Part shown: positions 42,554-51,400 of the stretch, one piece after another
Position numbering within the stretch: position 1 is the first letter of the stretch
How the letters are laid out: the number at the start of each line of letters is the position of its first letter
Origin: Pseudomonadota bacterium
Lineage (GTDB): Bacteria > Pseudomonadota > Gammaproteobacteria > Burkholderiales > Burkholderiaceae_C
DNA length: 64,000 nt
Assembly (NCBI GenBank): GCA_031119395.1
Contig: JAVHYA010000007.1
Span: forward strand, 34,945-98,944
Direction: 5' to 3'
Position numbers and translations under genes: made by a program
Notes under the pieces: generated by a model
Told to the model about the DNA's origin: nothing
Seen by the model: the letters and a program-made list of their open reading frames with translations, nothing else
The model's database searches: none

Positions 42554-43291
42554 TCATTGCGCGTCGTGGAAGATCAGCCCCAGCGTGTGCCGCCGGCCGC
42601 TGCGCACCCGGCTCACGCCGTGGCGCAGGTTCACACGGTACACGCCGCGCGTTCCCTGCACCGGACGATGGTGAACGGCGAACACGGCCCCATCGCCCTG
42701 GCGCAGCGGCAGCACCATGGGACGCGACTGCATGCGCGGGCGCTGCTCGGTCATGACGAACTCGCCGCCCTCGAAGTCGCGGCCGGGCTCGGACAGCAGC
42801 ACCACCACCTGCAGCGGGAACACGTGCTCACCATACAGGTCCTGGTGCAGGCAGTTGAAGTCGCCCTCGCCATAGCGCAGCAGCAGCGGCGTGGGGCGCT
42901 GCTGGCCGGCGGCGTGGCAGCGGGCCAGGAATTCGTCATGCGCGGGCGGAAAGCGCGCCGGCAGTCCCATTGCCGCCTGCCAGCGGTTGGCGATGGGCGC
43001 CAGGTGCGGGTAGAAGGCGCTGCGCAGGGCCGCGACGGCCGGCGGCAGCGGATAGGCGAAATACTGGTACTCGCCGCGGCCGAAGCCGTGCCGGGCCATC
43101 ACGACCCGGCTGCGGAAGCGCGCGGGCTGGTCGTACAGCGCCGCGGCGGCCTCGCACTCCGACGGCGTCAGCAGGCCGGGCAGCACGGCTGCGCCTTCGG
43201 CGTCGAGGGCTGTGCGGGCCGCGGCCCAATCCAGCGCGTCGACACGCACGGCACAGCGCCGGGCCGCGGCGTCGAACGGGCTCGCGCTCAC
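42554..43291 (-). CDS. 2OG-Fe(II) oxygenase of the ada-alkB operon
   Basis: A 245-residue prolyl-4-hydroxylase-type 2-oxoglutarate oxygenase. Iron ligands His149 and Asp151 (CLHQDLYG) and a distal His at 207 or 208 (AVHHRP), plus Arg219 (YRVNLRHG) for 2-oxoglutarate, are all in place, so it should be active. The start is GTG 43291, overlapping the ada stop (GTGA), and alkB follows four bases later. Sequence and context suggest a second alkylation-repair or alkylation-stress oxygenase, but it is not an AlkB close homologue and its substrate is unknown. Confidence 0.82.
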   Translation of the reverse strand: MSASPFDAAARRCAVRVDALDWAAARTALDAEGAAVLPGLLTPSECEAAAALYDQPARFRSRVVMARHGFGRGEYQYFAYPLPPAVAALRSAFYPHLAPIANRWQAAMGLPARFPPAHDEFLARCHAAGQQRPTPLLLRYGEGDFNCLHQDLYGEHVFPLQVVVLLSEPGRDFEGGEFVMTEQRPRMQSRPMVLPLRQGDGAVFAVHHRPVQGTRGVYRVNLRHGVSRVRSGRRHTLGLIFHDAQ

Positions 43292-44400
43292 GTGGCCGGG
43301 CCGGCGGCCACCGGGGCGCCCTCGCGCGCCAGCAGGCTGCGCTTGCGCTCCACGCCCCAGCGGTAGCCCGAGAGGCTGCCGTCGCGGCGCACCACGCGGT
43401 GGCAGGGAATGGCGACGGCCAGCGGGTTGGCGCCGCAGGCCTGCGCCACCGCACGCGTGGCGGCCGGCGCCCCGATGCGCTCGGCGATCTCGGCATAGCT
43501 GGCCGTCGTTCCGGGCGGGATGGCGCGCAGCGCCTGCCACACGCGCTGCTGGAAGGCGGTGCCGCGCACGTCCAGCGGCAGCTCCGCGCCCTGCCCCGGC
43601 GCCTCGACCAGGCCGACCACCTGCGCGACCAGGCGCTCGAAGTCCGCATCGCCGCCGACCAGGCGCGCCCGCGCGAAGCGGTCCTGCAGCTCGCGCGCGA
43701 GCTGCTCGGGGTCGTCGCCCAGGCTGATGGCGCAGACGCCGCGCCCGCTGCGCGCGACCAGGATCGCGCCCAGCGAACACTGGCCGATGGCGAAACGGAT
43801 GTCGGTGTCGGCGCCGCCGGCGCGCCACGCGGTGGGCGTCATGCCGAGCACCTCGTCCGCTTCCTCGTAGAAGCGGCTGGCCGCGCCGTAGCCGGCGTCG
43901 TAGATGGCATCGGTCACGCGGGCGCCCGGGGCGTCGAGCGCCGTGCGCAGGCGCTGCGCGCGGTGCGCCGCGGCCCAGGCCCGCGGCGTGAGCCCGGTCA
44001 CGGCCTTGAAGGTGCGGTGCAGGTGCGACACGCTCAGCCCGGCGCGCTCGGCCAATGCCTCGAGCGATGGCGGCCCGTCGGCCGACGCGATGGCGCGGCA
44101 CAGCTCGGCGACGAGCGCGGCCTGGCGCTGCGCCAGCGGCGGCGCCTCCGGCCGGCAGCGCCGGCAGGGCCGGAAGCCCGCCCCCTCGGCCTCGGCCGGC
44201 GTGGCGTGGAAGGCCACGTTCTCGGGCCGGGCCGGCCGCGCACCGCAGGAGGGGCGGCAGTACACGCCGGTGGTCTTGACCGAGTAGACGAAGTGGCCGT
44301 CGGCGGCGGCGTCGCGGGCCTGCACCGCGGCCCAGCGCGGGTCGGCGAGGGTGGCGGCGGCGCGCAGCGCGCGGGCTTCGGTGCGGGTGCTCATGTTCAT
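43288..44400 (-). CDS. ada: bifunctional Ada: methylated-DNA methyltransferase and transcriptional activator
   Basis: A 370-residue protein in the E. coli Ada layout (354 residues). The N-terminal zinc domain has Cys48, Cys52, Cys79 and Cys82, in which Cys48 takes methyl groups from phosphotriesters. An AraC-type HTH covers about 90-180 (LSVSHLHRTFKAVTGLTPRAW). The C-terminal O6-methylguanine methyltransferase has acceptor Cys333 in IPCHRVV. A GGAAGGA site precedes ATG 44400. It leads the operon with the 2OG oxygenase and alkB, and should activate it after methylation. Confidence 0.95.
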   Translation of the reverse strand: MNMSTRTEARALRAAATLADPRWAAVQARDAAADGHFVYSVKTTGVYCRPSCGARPARPENVAFHATPAEAEGAGFRPCRRCRPEAPPLAQRQAALVAELCRAIASADGPPSLEALAERAGLSVSHLHRTFKAVTGLTPRAWAAAHRAQRLRTALDAPGARVTDAIYDAGYGAASRFYEEADEVLGMTPTAWRAGGADTDIRFAIGQCSLGAILVARSGRGVCAISLGDDPEQLARELQDRFARARLVGGDADFERLVAQVVGLVEAPGQGAELPLDVRGTAFQQRVWQALRAIPPGTTASYAEIAERIGAPAATRAVAQACGANPLAVAIPCHRVVRRDGSLSGYRWGVERKRSLLAREGAPVAAGPAT

Positions 44401-44738
44401 GGGGTCCTTCCTTTCGGTGTGGGTGCGAAGGACTGTAGGAAGCATGCCCCGAAGCGGCACCCCGCGTCCTGCTTTCGAATTCGCCCGTGTCGGCACTCGA
44501 CCGGAGCGCTATGAAATCCATAGCTGCTCACGCCCGCCGGACGGGCGCTGGAGGCCGAAAAGGCGGCGAATGGACGAAGCGCGGGCGAGCATGCGCGCCG
44601 CCCGTGCTGCGCCCATTGTTGGTCCCCAGGAAACACTCTTCTGGCCTGCCGCGCCTTGGTCGGCCCGGGCCCGGCGCTCAGACTCGCCCGTTCGCTGTCC
44701 CGGCAGCCTGCCCTTGCTTTTCCCTCGACAGGAACCCC
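44401..44738. other. 338-base divergent promoter region, ada / MFS
   Basis: Intergenic DNA between divergent ada and the MFS exporter gene. It holds repeat copy 5 near its centre and the two genes' ribosome-binding sites at its ends. No clear Ada box or other operator was recognised. Confidence 0.6.
44508..44566 (+). repeat. dispersed GCTATC/GCGCCCG repeat, copy 5
   Basis: GCTATG-aaatc-CATAGC, then GCCCG-ccgga-CGGGC and a GGCCGAAAAGGC tail. This copy lies between divergent genes, which argues against these repeats being simply terminators. Confidence 0.75.
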
Positions 44739-46004
44739 ATGTCCGCCACCTGCCCCACCTGTGACGACTCCCTGCTGGCCCCGGCCGGCCAGCCCGTCGC
44801 CGCCACCGCCCCCACCCCGGCGCCCGCCTCGGCCGCCGCAGCCTGGCCCGCCGTCGCCGCCGTCGCGGTCGGGACCTTCGTCATGGTGTCGACCGAGTTC
44901 ATGCCCATCGGCCTGCTCACCGACATCGCGCGCGGCCTGCAGGTCACGGACGGCGTGGCCGGGCTGATGGTGACCATGCCCGGGGTCCTGGCGGCCCTTG
45001 CGGCGCCCGGGCTGGGCGTGGCGGCCGGACGGCTCGACCGGCGCACGGTGATGGTCGCGCTGACCGCACTGCTGCTGGTGTCCAACCTCATGGCCGCGCT
45101 GGCGCCCAACTTCGCCACCATGCTGGCGGCCCGCCTGCTGCTGGGCCTGTGCGTGGGCGGGTTCTGGACCTTCGCCCCCGGCGTGGCGACGCAGCTGGTG
45201 CCGCCCGAGGCGCAGGCGCGCGCGGTGTCGATGGTGCTGGCGGGCGTGTCGGTGAGCACCGTGTTCGGCGTGCCCGCCGGCTCGCTGCTGGGCAGCTTCG
45301 CGGGGTGGCGCTTCGCCTTCTTCGCCTCGGCCGCGCTCACCGCCGTCGTGCTGATCGCGCAGTGGCGGCTGCTGCCGGCGCTGCCGCCCTCGCGCCCCAT
45401 CCGCGCGCGCGACCTGCTCACGCCGCTCACACGCCGGCTCTCGCGGGCCGGGCTGATCGCCGTGGTGCTGATGGTGATGGGCCATTTCGCCGCCTACACC
45501 TACCTCAAGCCCCTGCTGCTGCAGGTCTTCGGCCTGTCGGCCACGCACGTGACGGCGCTGCTGCTGACCTATGGGGCGGCCGGCTTCTTCGGCAACTTCC
45601 TGGTCGGCACGATCGTGGCCCGCAGCGCGCGCCTGGGCATGGTCGCCACCACGGGCCTGCTGGCCGTGGCGCTGCTGATGTCGACCCTGGCGGGCGACGG
45701 GCTGTTCGCCGCGTCCGCCGTGGTGCTGGCCTGGGGCGTGGCCTTCGGCATGGTGCCGGGCGCCGCCACGAGCTGGATGCTCCATGCACTGCCCGAGGCG
45801 CCGGAAGCCGGCCAGGCCATGCTGGTGACGGCCTTCCAGGTCGCCATCGCCAGCGGCGCCACGCTGGGCGGCCGCGTGGTCGACGGCAGCGGGATCACGA
45901 GCGCGATGCTGGTGGCTGCGGCGCTGGTGGCAGGCGCGATGCTCGCGGCGGCCACGCTGGGCCGCGGCGACCGCAGCGCGCGGGGCGCGGTCAGCGCCCC
46001 TTGA
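44739..46004 (+). CDS. MFS transporter, DHA1 drug/sugar efflux type
   Basis: A 421-residue major facilitator with about 12 transmembrane helices. The opening TEFMPIGLLTDIARGLQVTDGVAGLMVTM and the motif between TM2 and TM3 (AGRLDRRTVM) are those of the AraJ/YdhP/Bcr efflux group. LGLCVGGFWTFAPG is the typical TM4 stretch. The 35 residues before TM1 are Pro/Ala-rich with a CPTC pair, an oddity of unknown value. Substrate unknown. Its end overlaps the convergent FKBP gene by 14 bases. Confidence 0.88.
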   Translation: MSATCPTCDDSLLAPAGQPVAATAPTPAPASAAAAWPAVAAVAVGTFVMVSTEFMPIGLLTDIARGLQVTDGVAGLMVTMPGVLAALAAPGLGVAAGRLDRRTVMVALTALLLVSNLMAALAPNFATMLAARLLLGLCVGGFWTFAPGVATQLVPPEAQARAVSMVLAGVSVSTVFGVPAGSLLGSFAGWRFAFFASAALTAVVLIAQWRLLPALPPSRPIRARDLLTPLTRRLSRAGLIAVVLMVMGHFAAYTYLKPLLLQVFGLSATHVTALLLTYGAAGFFGNFLVGTIVARSARLGMVATTGLLAVALLMSTLAGDGLFAASAVVLAWGVAFGMVPGAATSWMLHALPEAPEAGQAMLVTAFQVAIASGATLGGRVVDGSGITSAMLVAAALVAGAMLAAATLGRGDRSARGAVSAP

Positions 46005-46407
46005 TCGCGATCAGCTCGACCTCGAAGTTCAGCGTGGCGTTGGGCGGGATCACCCCGCCCGCGCCCCGTGCGCCATACGCGATGGCGGGCGGGCACACCA
46101 GCTTGGCCTTGCCGCCGACCTTCATCTTCTGCACGCCCTCGGTCCAGCAGGGGATGACGCGGTTGAGCGGGAATTCCGCCGGCTCGCCGCGCGAATAGGA
46201 ACTGTCGAATTCCTTGCCGCTGTCGGGGAAGGTGCCGCGGTAGTGCACGCGCACGGTGTCGGTGGCGGCCGGGCTGGCGCCGGTGCCTTCCTTCACGCTC
46301 TGGTAGACCAGGCCGCTGGGCAGCGTCTGCGCGGCAGCGGGGGCCTGGGCGTGGGCCAGGGAGGTCATGCACAGGGCGGCGAGTGCCGCGCAAAGGGAAA
46401 GTCGCAC
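45991..46407 (-). CDS. periplasmic FKBP-type peptidyl-prolyl isomerase
   Basis: A 138-residue protein with a Sec signal (residues 1-20, AHAQ) and a single FKBP domain. The domain shows VRVHYRGTFPDSGKEFDSSY, the VIPCWTEGVQKMKVGGKAKL strand, AYGARGAGGVIPPNATLNFEVELI and the conserved aromatic pocket. In CWTEG, Trp is as expected, while FKBP proteins more often have GW-x-EG. The start is GTG 46407, with a GAAGGA seven bases upstream. It acts in folding of exported proteins. Confidence 0.9.
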   Translation of the reverse strand: MRLSLCAALAALCMTSLAHAQAPAAAQTLPSGLVYQSVKEGTGASPAATDTVRVHYRGTFPDSGKEFDSSYSRGEPAEFPLNRVIPCWTEGVQKMKVGGKAKLVCPPAIAYGARGAGGVIPPNATLNFEVELIAIKGR

Positions 46408-46470
46408 GGGAAAAGTCCTTCTTCGGATGGGAGGCGGCCATTATGGGCGGGCAGCCACACAGGCTCGAAC

Positions 46471-46530
46471 GCTATGGAATCGATAGCTGCCGGCGCCCGC
46501 CCCACGGGCGCTGGAGGCCGATCCGGCCTG
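46471..46530 (+). repeat. dispersed GCTATC/GCGCCCG repeat, copy 6
   Basis: GCTATGGAATCGATAGC, then GCGCCCG-ccccac-GGGCGC and GGCCGATCCGGCC. It lies between the divergent FKBP and ethanolamine permease genes and shares the 19-base larger-stem sequence with copy 2, in opposite orientation. Confidence 0.8.
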
Positions 46531-46618
46531 CAAACATGGGGCACGCCCTGGCACCGGTCTTGCTGCGGGTGACAGGCACCCCACGTCGGGGTCATCATCA
46601 CCCAGGGAGCCACCGCCC

Positions 46619-48013
46619 ATGTCGAGCCTCACCCCCCCACCCCACACGCCCGCCCTCAAGAAGGTGCTCGGCCCGCTGCAGCTCTGGGGCATCGCCGTCG
46701 GGCTGGTGATCTCGGGCGAATACTTCGGCTGGAGCTACGGCTGGAACACCGCCGGCACGCTGGGCTTCCTGGTCGCCACGGTGCTGGTGGCGGCGATGTA
46801 CACCACCTTCATCTTCAGCTTCACCGAGCTGTCCACCGCCATCCCGCACGCCGGCGGGCCCTTCGCCTATGCACGGCGCGCCTTCGGCCCGACGGGCGGC
46901 TTCATCGCCGGTTTCGCCACCCTGATCGAGTTCGTGTTCGCGCCTCCGGCCATCGCGCTGGCCATCGGCGCCTACCTGAACGTGCAGTTCCCGGGCATCA
47001 ACGCCAAGTACATCGCGCTCGGTGCGTACGTGGTGTTCATCGGGCTGAACTGGCTGGGCGTGGGCATCGCGGCCGCCTTCGAGCTCTTCGTCACCGTGCT
47101 GGCCATCGTGGAGCTGCTGGTCTTCATGGGCGTGGTGGCGCCGGGCTGGTCGTGGACGAACTTCGTCGCCCACGGCTGGGCGGGCGGCGACGTGCTCAAT
47201 GGCGCGGCGCTCTCGGGCATCTTCGCCTCCATCCCCTTCGCCATCTGGTTCTTCCTGGCCATCGAGGGCGCGGCCATGGCGGCGGAGGAGGCGCGGGACC
47301 CGCACCGCACCATCCCCGTGGCGTACATCGCCGGCATCCTCACCCTGGTGCTGCTGGCCTTCGGCGTGATGGTGTTCGCCGGCGGCGTGGGCGACTGGCG
47401 CCAGCTCGCCAACATCAACGACCCGCTGCCGCAGGCGATGAAGGCCGTGGTCGGCGCGAGCAGCGGCTGGCTGCACATGCTGGTGTGGATCGGGCTGTTC
47501 GGCCTGGTGGCGAGCTTCCACGGGATCATCATGGGCTACTCGCGGCAGATCTTCGCGCTGGCCCGCGCCGGCTACCTGCCGCGCTACTTCGCGGCGCTGA
47601 GCCCGCGCTTCGACACGCCGCACCGCGCGCTCATGGCCGGGGGCGTGATCGGCGTGCTGGCGATCTTCAGCGACGAATGGGTGCAGTTCGGCGGCCAGAC
47701 GCTGACGGCCAACATCGTGACGATGGCGGTGCTCGGCGCCATCGTGATGTACCTGGTGTCGATGGCCTCGCTCTTTCAGCTGCGCCGCACCGAGCCCGGC
47801 CTGCCGCGCCCCTACCGCGCGCCCTTCTACCCGGTGTTCCCGGCCATCGCGCTGGGCCTGGGCCTGGTGTGCCTGGGCGCGATGGTCTGGTTCAACGGCA
47901 TGCTGACGCTGCTGTTCGCGCTGCTGATGGCGCTGGCCTACGCGTATTTCCGAAGCACGGCCGCCCAGCGGGCCGCCGCCGCGCCCGACGATCTGCTGTC
48001 CACCCCCTCCTGA
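46619..48013 (+). CDS. eat: ethanolamine permease (APC superfamily)
   Basis: A 464-residue amino acid/polyamine-type permease with about 12 transmembrane helices. VGLVISGEYFGWSYGWNTAGTLGF near the N-terminus and AIEGAAMAAEEARDPHRTIP near residue 215 are characteristic of the ethanolamine permease group (Eat). It is four bases upstream of eutB on the same strand, so it supplies substrate to the lyase. Ethanolamine comes from membrane lipid turnover and can serve as carbon and nitrogen source. Confidence 0.9.
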   Translation: MSSLTPPPHTPALKKVLGPLQLWGIAVGLVISGEYFGWSYGWNTAGTLGFLVATVLVAAMYTTFIFSFTELSTAIPHAGGPFAYARRAFGPTGGFIAGFATLIEFVFAPPAIALAIGAYLNVQFPGINAKYIALGAYVVFIGLNWLGVGIAAAFELFVTVLAIVELLVFMGVVAPGWSWTNFVAHGWAGGDVLNGAALSGIFASIPFAIWFFLAIEGAAMAAEEARDPHRTIPVAYIAGILTLVLLAFGVMVFAGGVGDWRQLANINDPLPQAMKAVVGASSGWLHMLVWIGLFGLVASFHGIIMGYSRQIFALARAGYLPRYFAALSPRFDTPHRALMAGGVIGVLAIFSDEWVQFGGQTLTANIVTMAVLGAIVMYLVSMASLFQLRRTEPGLPRPYRAPFYPVFPAIALGLGLVCLGAMVWFNGMLTLLFALLMALAYAYFRSTAAQRAAAAPDDLLSTPS

Positions 48014-48017
48014 GCCG

Positions 48018-49415
48018 ATGCGCTACCGCACCACCATCGACGGCCACGTCTTCGCGTTCGAGGACCTGAAGCAGGTCATGGCCTGCGCCAGCCCCGCGCG
48101 TTCGGGCGACTACCTGGCCGGCATCGGCGCCGCGACGGCGCAGCAGCGCATGGCGGCGCGCCATGTGCTGGCCGAGACGCCGCTCGCGCAGTTCCTCACC
48201 GAGGCGCTGGTGCCCTACGAGAGCGACAACATCACGCGGCTCGTGATCGACACGCACGATGCGCCGGCCTTCGCGCCGGTGGCGCACCTCACCGTGGGCG
48301 ACTTTCGCAACTGGCTGCTGTCCGAGCGCGCGACGCCCGCCGTGCTGACGGCGCTGGCACCGGGCCTCACGCCCGAGATGGCGGCGGCGGTGTCGAAGCT
48401 GATGCGCAACCAGGACCTGATCGCGGTGGCGAAGAAGTGCCGCGTGGTCTCGCGTTTTCGCGACACGCTGGGGCTGCCGGGGCACCTGGCGGTGCGCCTG
48501 CAGCCCAACCACCCGACGGACGACCTGCGCGGCATCGCCGCCTCGACCCTCGACGGCCTGCTCTACGGCGCCGGCGACGCGGTGATCGGCATCAACCCCG
48601 CGTCGGACAGCCTGCCCGTGCTGGACAGGCTGCTGCGCATGCTCGACGAGCTGATCGCGCGCTTCGAGATCCCCACGCAGAGCTGCGTGCTCACGCACGT
48701 CACCAACACGCTGCGGCTGGCGCAGGAAGGGGCGCCGGTCGACCTGGTCTTCCAGTCCATCGGCGGGACCGAGAAGACCAACCGCTCCTTCGGCGTCACG
48801 CCCGAGCTGCTCGACGAGGCCCATGCCGCGGCGCAGGCCCTCGGGCGCGGCACCGTGGGCGACAACTGCATGTATTTCGAGACCGGCCAGGGCAGCGCCC
48901 TGTCGGCCGATGCCAACTTCGGCGTCGACCAGCAGACCTGCGAGGCGCGGGCCTACGGCCTGGCGCGGCGCTACCGCCCGCTCCTGGTCAACACCGTGGT
49001 CGGCTTCATCGGCCCGGAGTACCTCTTCGACGGCAAGCAGATCATCCGCGCCGGCCTGGAAGACCATTTCTGCGGCAAGCTGCTGGGCCTGCCGATGGGC
49101 TGCGACGTCTGCTACACCAACCATGCCGAGGCCGACCAGGACGACATGGACACGCTGCTGGTGCTGCTGGGCACCGCGGGGCTGAACTTCATCATGGGCG
49201 TGCCCGGCGCCGACGACGTGATGCTCAACTACCAGAGCACCTCCTTCCACGACGCGCTCTTCGTGCGCGAGACGCTGGGCCTGGCGCGCGCACCCGAGTT
49301 CGAGGCCTGGCTGCAGCGCATGCGCATCACCGGGGACGAAGGCCGGCTGCTGCCGCCGGCGGCGAACCGCCTCCTGACGGACATGCGCGGCCTGTCGGCC
49401 CTCGCTGCACCATGA
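48018..49415 (+). CDS. eutB: ethanolamine ammonia-lyase large subunit
   Basis: A 465-residue large subunit of adenosylcobalamin-dependent ethanolamine ammonia-lyase, which makes acetaldehyde and ammonia. Family landmarks are RLQPNHPTDDLRGIAAS, INPASDSLPVLDRLLRML, VFQSIGGTEKTNRSFGV, DNCMYFETGQGSALSADANFG and the C-terminal IMGVPGADDVMLNYQSTSFHD block; all read intact. Overlaps eutC by four bases. The reactivase eutA and carboxysome-like shell genes are absent from the window, so this is the simple cytosolic version of the pathway. Confidence 0.95.
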   Translation: MRYRTTIDGHVFAFEDLKQVMACASPARSGDYLAGIGAATAQQRMAARHVLAETPLAQFLTEALVPYESDNITRLVIDTHDAPAFAPVAHLTVGDFRNWLLSERATPAVLTALAPGLTPEMAAAVSKLMRNQDLIAVAKKCRVVSRFRDTLGLPGHLAVRLQPNHPTDDLRGIAASTLDGLLYGAGDAVIGINPASDSLPVLDRLLRMLDELIARFEIPTQSCVLTHVTNTLRLAQEGAPVDLVFQSIGGTEKTNRSFGVTPELLDEAHAAAQALGRGTVGDNCMYFETGQGSALSADANFGVDQQTCEARAYGLARRYRPLLVNTVVGFIGPEYLFDGKQIIRAGLEDHFCGKLLGLPMGCDVCYTNHAEADQDDMDTLLVLLGTAGLNFIMGVPGADDVMLNYQSTSFHDALFVRETLGLARAPEFEAWLQRMRITGDEGRLLPPAANRLLTDMRGLSALAAP

Positions 49416-50215
49416 ACGATGCCGACCCGCCCCTGGTGACGCCCAACCCCTGGCAGGACTGGCGCCAGGCCACGCCCGCCAGGCTGGCGCTGGGCCGTGC
49501 CGGCTCTGGCATGCCCACCGACGAGACGCTGCGCTTCGGCTGGGCGCATGCCCTGGCGCGCGATGCCATCCACGCAGCGCTCGACGTCGACGCCCTCGCG
49601 GCGCAGCTCGGCGACGACGGTTGGTCCGTGGCGCGCGCCCGCAGCCGGGCGACCGACCGCACCACCTACCTGCGCCGCCCGGACCTCGGCCGGCAGCTCG
49701 ATCCGCAGGACGCCGAGGCCTTGCGCGCCCTGCCGCGCGACGGTGCCTGCGACCTGGCGGTGGTGGTCGGCGACGGCCTGTCCTCCCTGGCCGTCGAGCG
49801 GCAGGCGCGGCCGCTGCTGCAGTCGCTCAAGACCGTGCTGCCCGGGGAGCTGGTGCTGGCGCCGCTGGTCATCGCCACGCAGGCGCGCGTGGCGCTGGCC
49901 GACGAGGTGGGCGAGATCTTCGGCGCGCGGCTGGCCGTGATCCTCATCGGCGAGCGGCCGGGCCTGAGTTCGCCGGACAGCCTGGGCATCTACCTCACGC
50001 ACGCGCCGCGGCGCGGCCGGAACGACGCCGAGCGCAATTGCATCTCGAACGTGCGGCCCGAGGGCCTCGCACCTGCGCTCGCGGCCGCCAAGCTGGCCTG
50101 GCTGGTGCGCGAGGCCTTGCGGCGCGGGCTGACCGGCGTGGAACTCAAGGACGAAAGCGATCGGGCCGTGCTCGACGACGGCGGTGCCGCCCCGTCACCG
50201 CGCATCAGTACTTGA
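49412..50215 (+). CDS. eutC: ethanolamine ammonia-lyase small subunit
   Basis: A 267-residue small subunit that helps bind adenosylcobalamin. The core runs from TPARLALGRAGSGMPTDE through VVVGDGLSSLAVERQARPLL, VILIGERPGLSSPDSLGIYLTH and the ending RNCISNVRPEGL, all characteristic. Its start overlaps the eutB stop (ATGA). The last 11 bases overlap the end of the small secreted-protein gene on the other strand. No obvious terminator follows. Confidence 0.94.
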   Translation: MNDADPPLVTPNPWQDWRQATPARLALGRAGSGMPTDETLRFGWAHALARDAIHAALDVDALAAQLGDDGWSVARARSRATDRTTYLRRPDLGRQLDPQDAEALRALPRDGACDLAVVVGDGLSSLAVERQARPLLQSLKTVLPGELVLAPLVIATQARVALADEVGEIFGARLAVILIGERPGLSSPDSLGIYLTHAPRRGRNDAERNCISNVRPEGLAPALAAAKLAWLVREALRRGLTGVELKDESDRAVLDDGGAAPSPRIST

Positions 50216-50558
50216 TCTGCACGCCGGCCTTGACGCCGTGCTTGTCCTTCCCGTCGGACTCGGCGCCGGCCGAGAACGACACATTGCCCCCCGTGCTGCC
50301 GCCGACCGAATAGGTCGGGCGCGTGCTGGAGGTGTCCATGCCGCCGTAGAGGCTGCTGCCGTCCTTGCGCTGGACGCCGACGGTGGCACCGTGCGCCTCC
50401 ACCGCGGTCTCGGTGGGCGAGACCTTCGGGGCGATGTAGACGGAGCCCTTGTCGTCGCTGTCGATGGGAAGCTTGGGCTCCTCGGCACTGGCCAGCGCGG
50501 GCGCCAAGGCCAGCAGCAGCATCGCGACGGTGGACGAAGGGAATGAAGGAGCGGGCAT
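50205..50558 (-). CDS. small secreted hypothetical protein
   Basis: A 117-residue protein with a Sec signal (hydrophobic about 10-24, ASAEEP cleavage region) and a mature part of about 90 residues rich in Gly, Ser, Asp and Lys. It has a YGGMDTSSTRPTYSVGGSTGG repeat-like middle and a VKAGVQIKY ending. The C-terminal Tyr and alternating pattern could suggest a beta-strand end, but the protein is too small for a normal porin. No family is recognised. The start was placed at ATG 50558 to fit the signal sequence. Confidence 0.55.
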   Translation of the reverse strand: MPAPSFPSSTVAMLLLALAPALASAEEPKLPIDSDDKGSVYIAPKVSPTETAVEAHGATVGVQRKDGSSLYGGMDTSSTRPTYSVGGSTGGNVSFSAGAESDGKDKHGVKAGVQIKY

Positions 50559-50725
50559 GGAGGATCGCGCCGGCAGGCTGGCGCCTGCGCGGCCGTGCAT
50601 CGATGCCTTCGACTGTTCCAGAGCCCGGGGGCCCCGGCTGTCGGACGGCATCCTGTCCGGCGGCCATGCGGGCACGAAGAAGGCCTGCCTATGATGTGTC
50701 GATCCGACGATCCCAGGAGACAGCC

Positions 50726-51319
50726 ATGCCCGCCGCCCGTTACCCGCTCGCCGAACTCCAGGACCTGCCCGAGGACATCCGCGCCAAGGTGCTGGAGGTC
50801 CAGGAAAAGGCCGGCTTCGTGCCCAACGTGTTCCTCGCCCTCGCCCGCCGGCCGGCCGAATGGCGCGCCTTCTTCGCGTATCACGATGCGCTGATGGAGC
50901 CCGAGAGCGCGGGCCGCACGAGCTCGCTCAGCAAGGGCGACCGCGAGATGATCGTCACCACCACCAGCGCCGCCAACCAGTGCCTGTACTGCGTGGTGGC
51001 GCACGGCGCGCTGCTGCGCATCTACGAGAAGAAGCCGCTGGTGGCCGACCAGGTCGCGGTGAACTGGCGCAAGGCCGACATCACGCCGCGCCAGCGTGCG
51101 ATGCTGGCCTTCGCGATGAAGGTCTGCGAACGCTCGCACGAGGTCGACGAGGCCGATTTCGAGGCCCTGCACGCGCACGGCTTCGACGACGAGGACATCT
51201 GGGACATCGCCGCCATCACCGCCTTCTTCGGCCTGTCCAACCGCATGGCCAGCTTCAGCGGCATGCAGCCCAATCCGGAGTTCTTCCTGATGGGCCGGGT
51301 GCCGCGCGAGAAGAAGTGA
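50726..51319 (+). CDS. AhpD-like peroxidase-related protein
   Basis: A 197-residue protein of the carboxymuconolactone decarboxylase/AhpD superfamily. The redox motif is Cys86-x2-Cys89 with His93 (QCLYCVVAHG), and the preceding helix LSKGDREMIVTTTSAAN is typical of the peroxidase-related subgroup. It probably reduces peroxides through the dithiol, with an unknown electron donor. A CCAGGAGA site precedes ATG 50726. It stands alone, convergent to eptA, with repeat copy 7 between them. Confidence 0.87.
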   Translation: MPAARYPLAELQDLPEDIRAKVLEVQEKAGFVPNVFLALARRPAEWRAFFAYHDALMEPESAGRTSSLSKGDREMIVTTTSAANQCLYCVVAHGALLRIYEKKPLVADQVAVNWRKADITPRQRAMLAFAMKVCERSHEVDEADFEALHAHGFDDEDIWDIAAITAFFGLSNRMASFSGMQPNPEFFLMGRVPREKK

Positions 51320-51335
51320 AGACGGCCTGCCGATT

Positions 51336-51390
51336 GCTATCTTTTCGATAGCTGCTTGCGCAGGCGCAGCGGGCGCTGCAGGCCGATCCG
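51336..51390 (+). repeat. dispersed GCTATC/GCGCCCG repeat, copy 7
   Basis: GCTATC-ttttc-GATAGC, then a degenerate larger stem and GGCCGATCCGCCC. It lies between the convergent AhpD-like gene and eptA. The small stem is identical to that of copy 8. Confidence 0.75.
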
Positions 51391-51400
51391 CCCTGGACGA

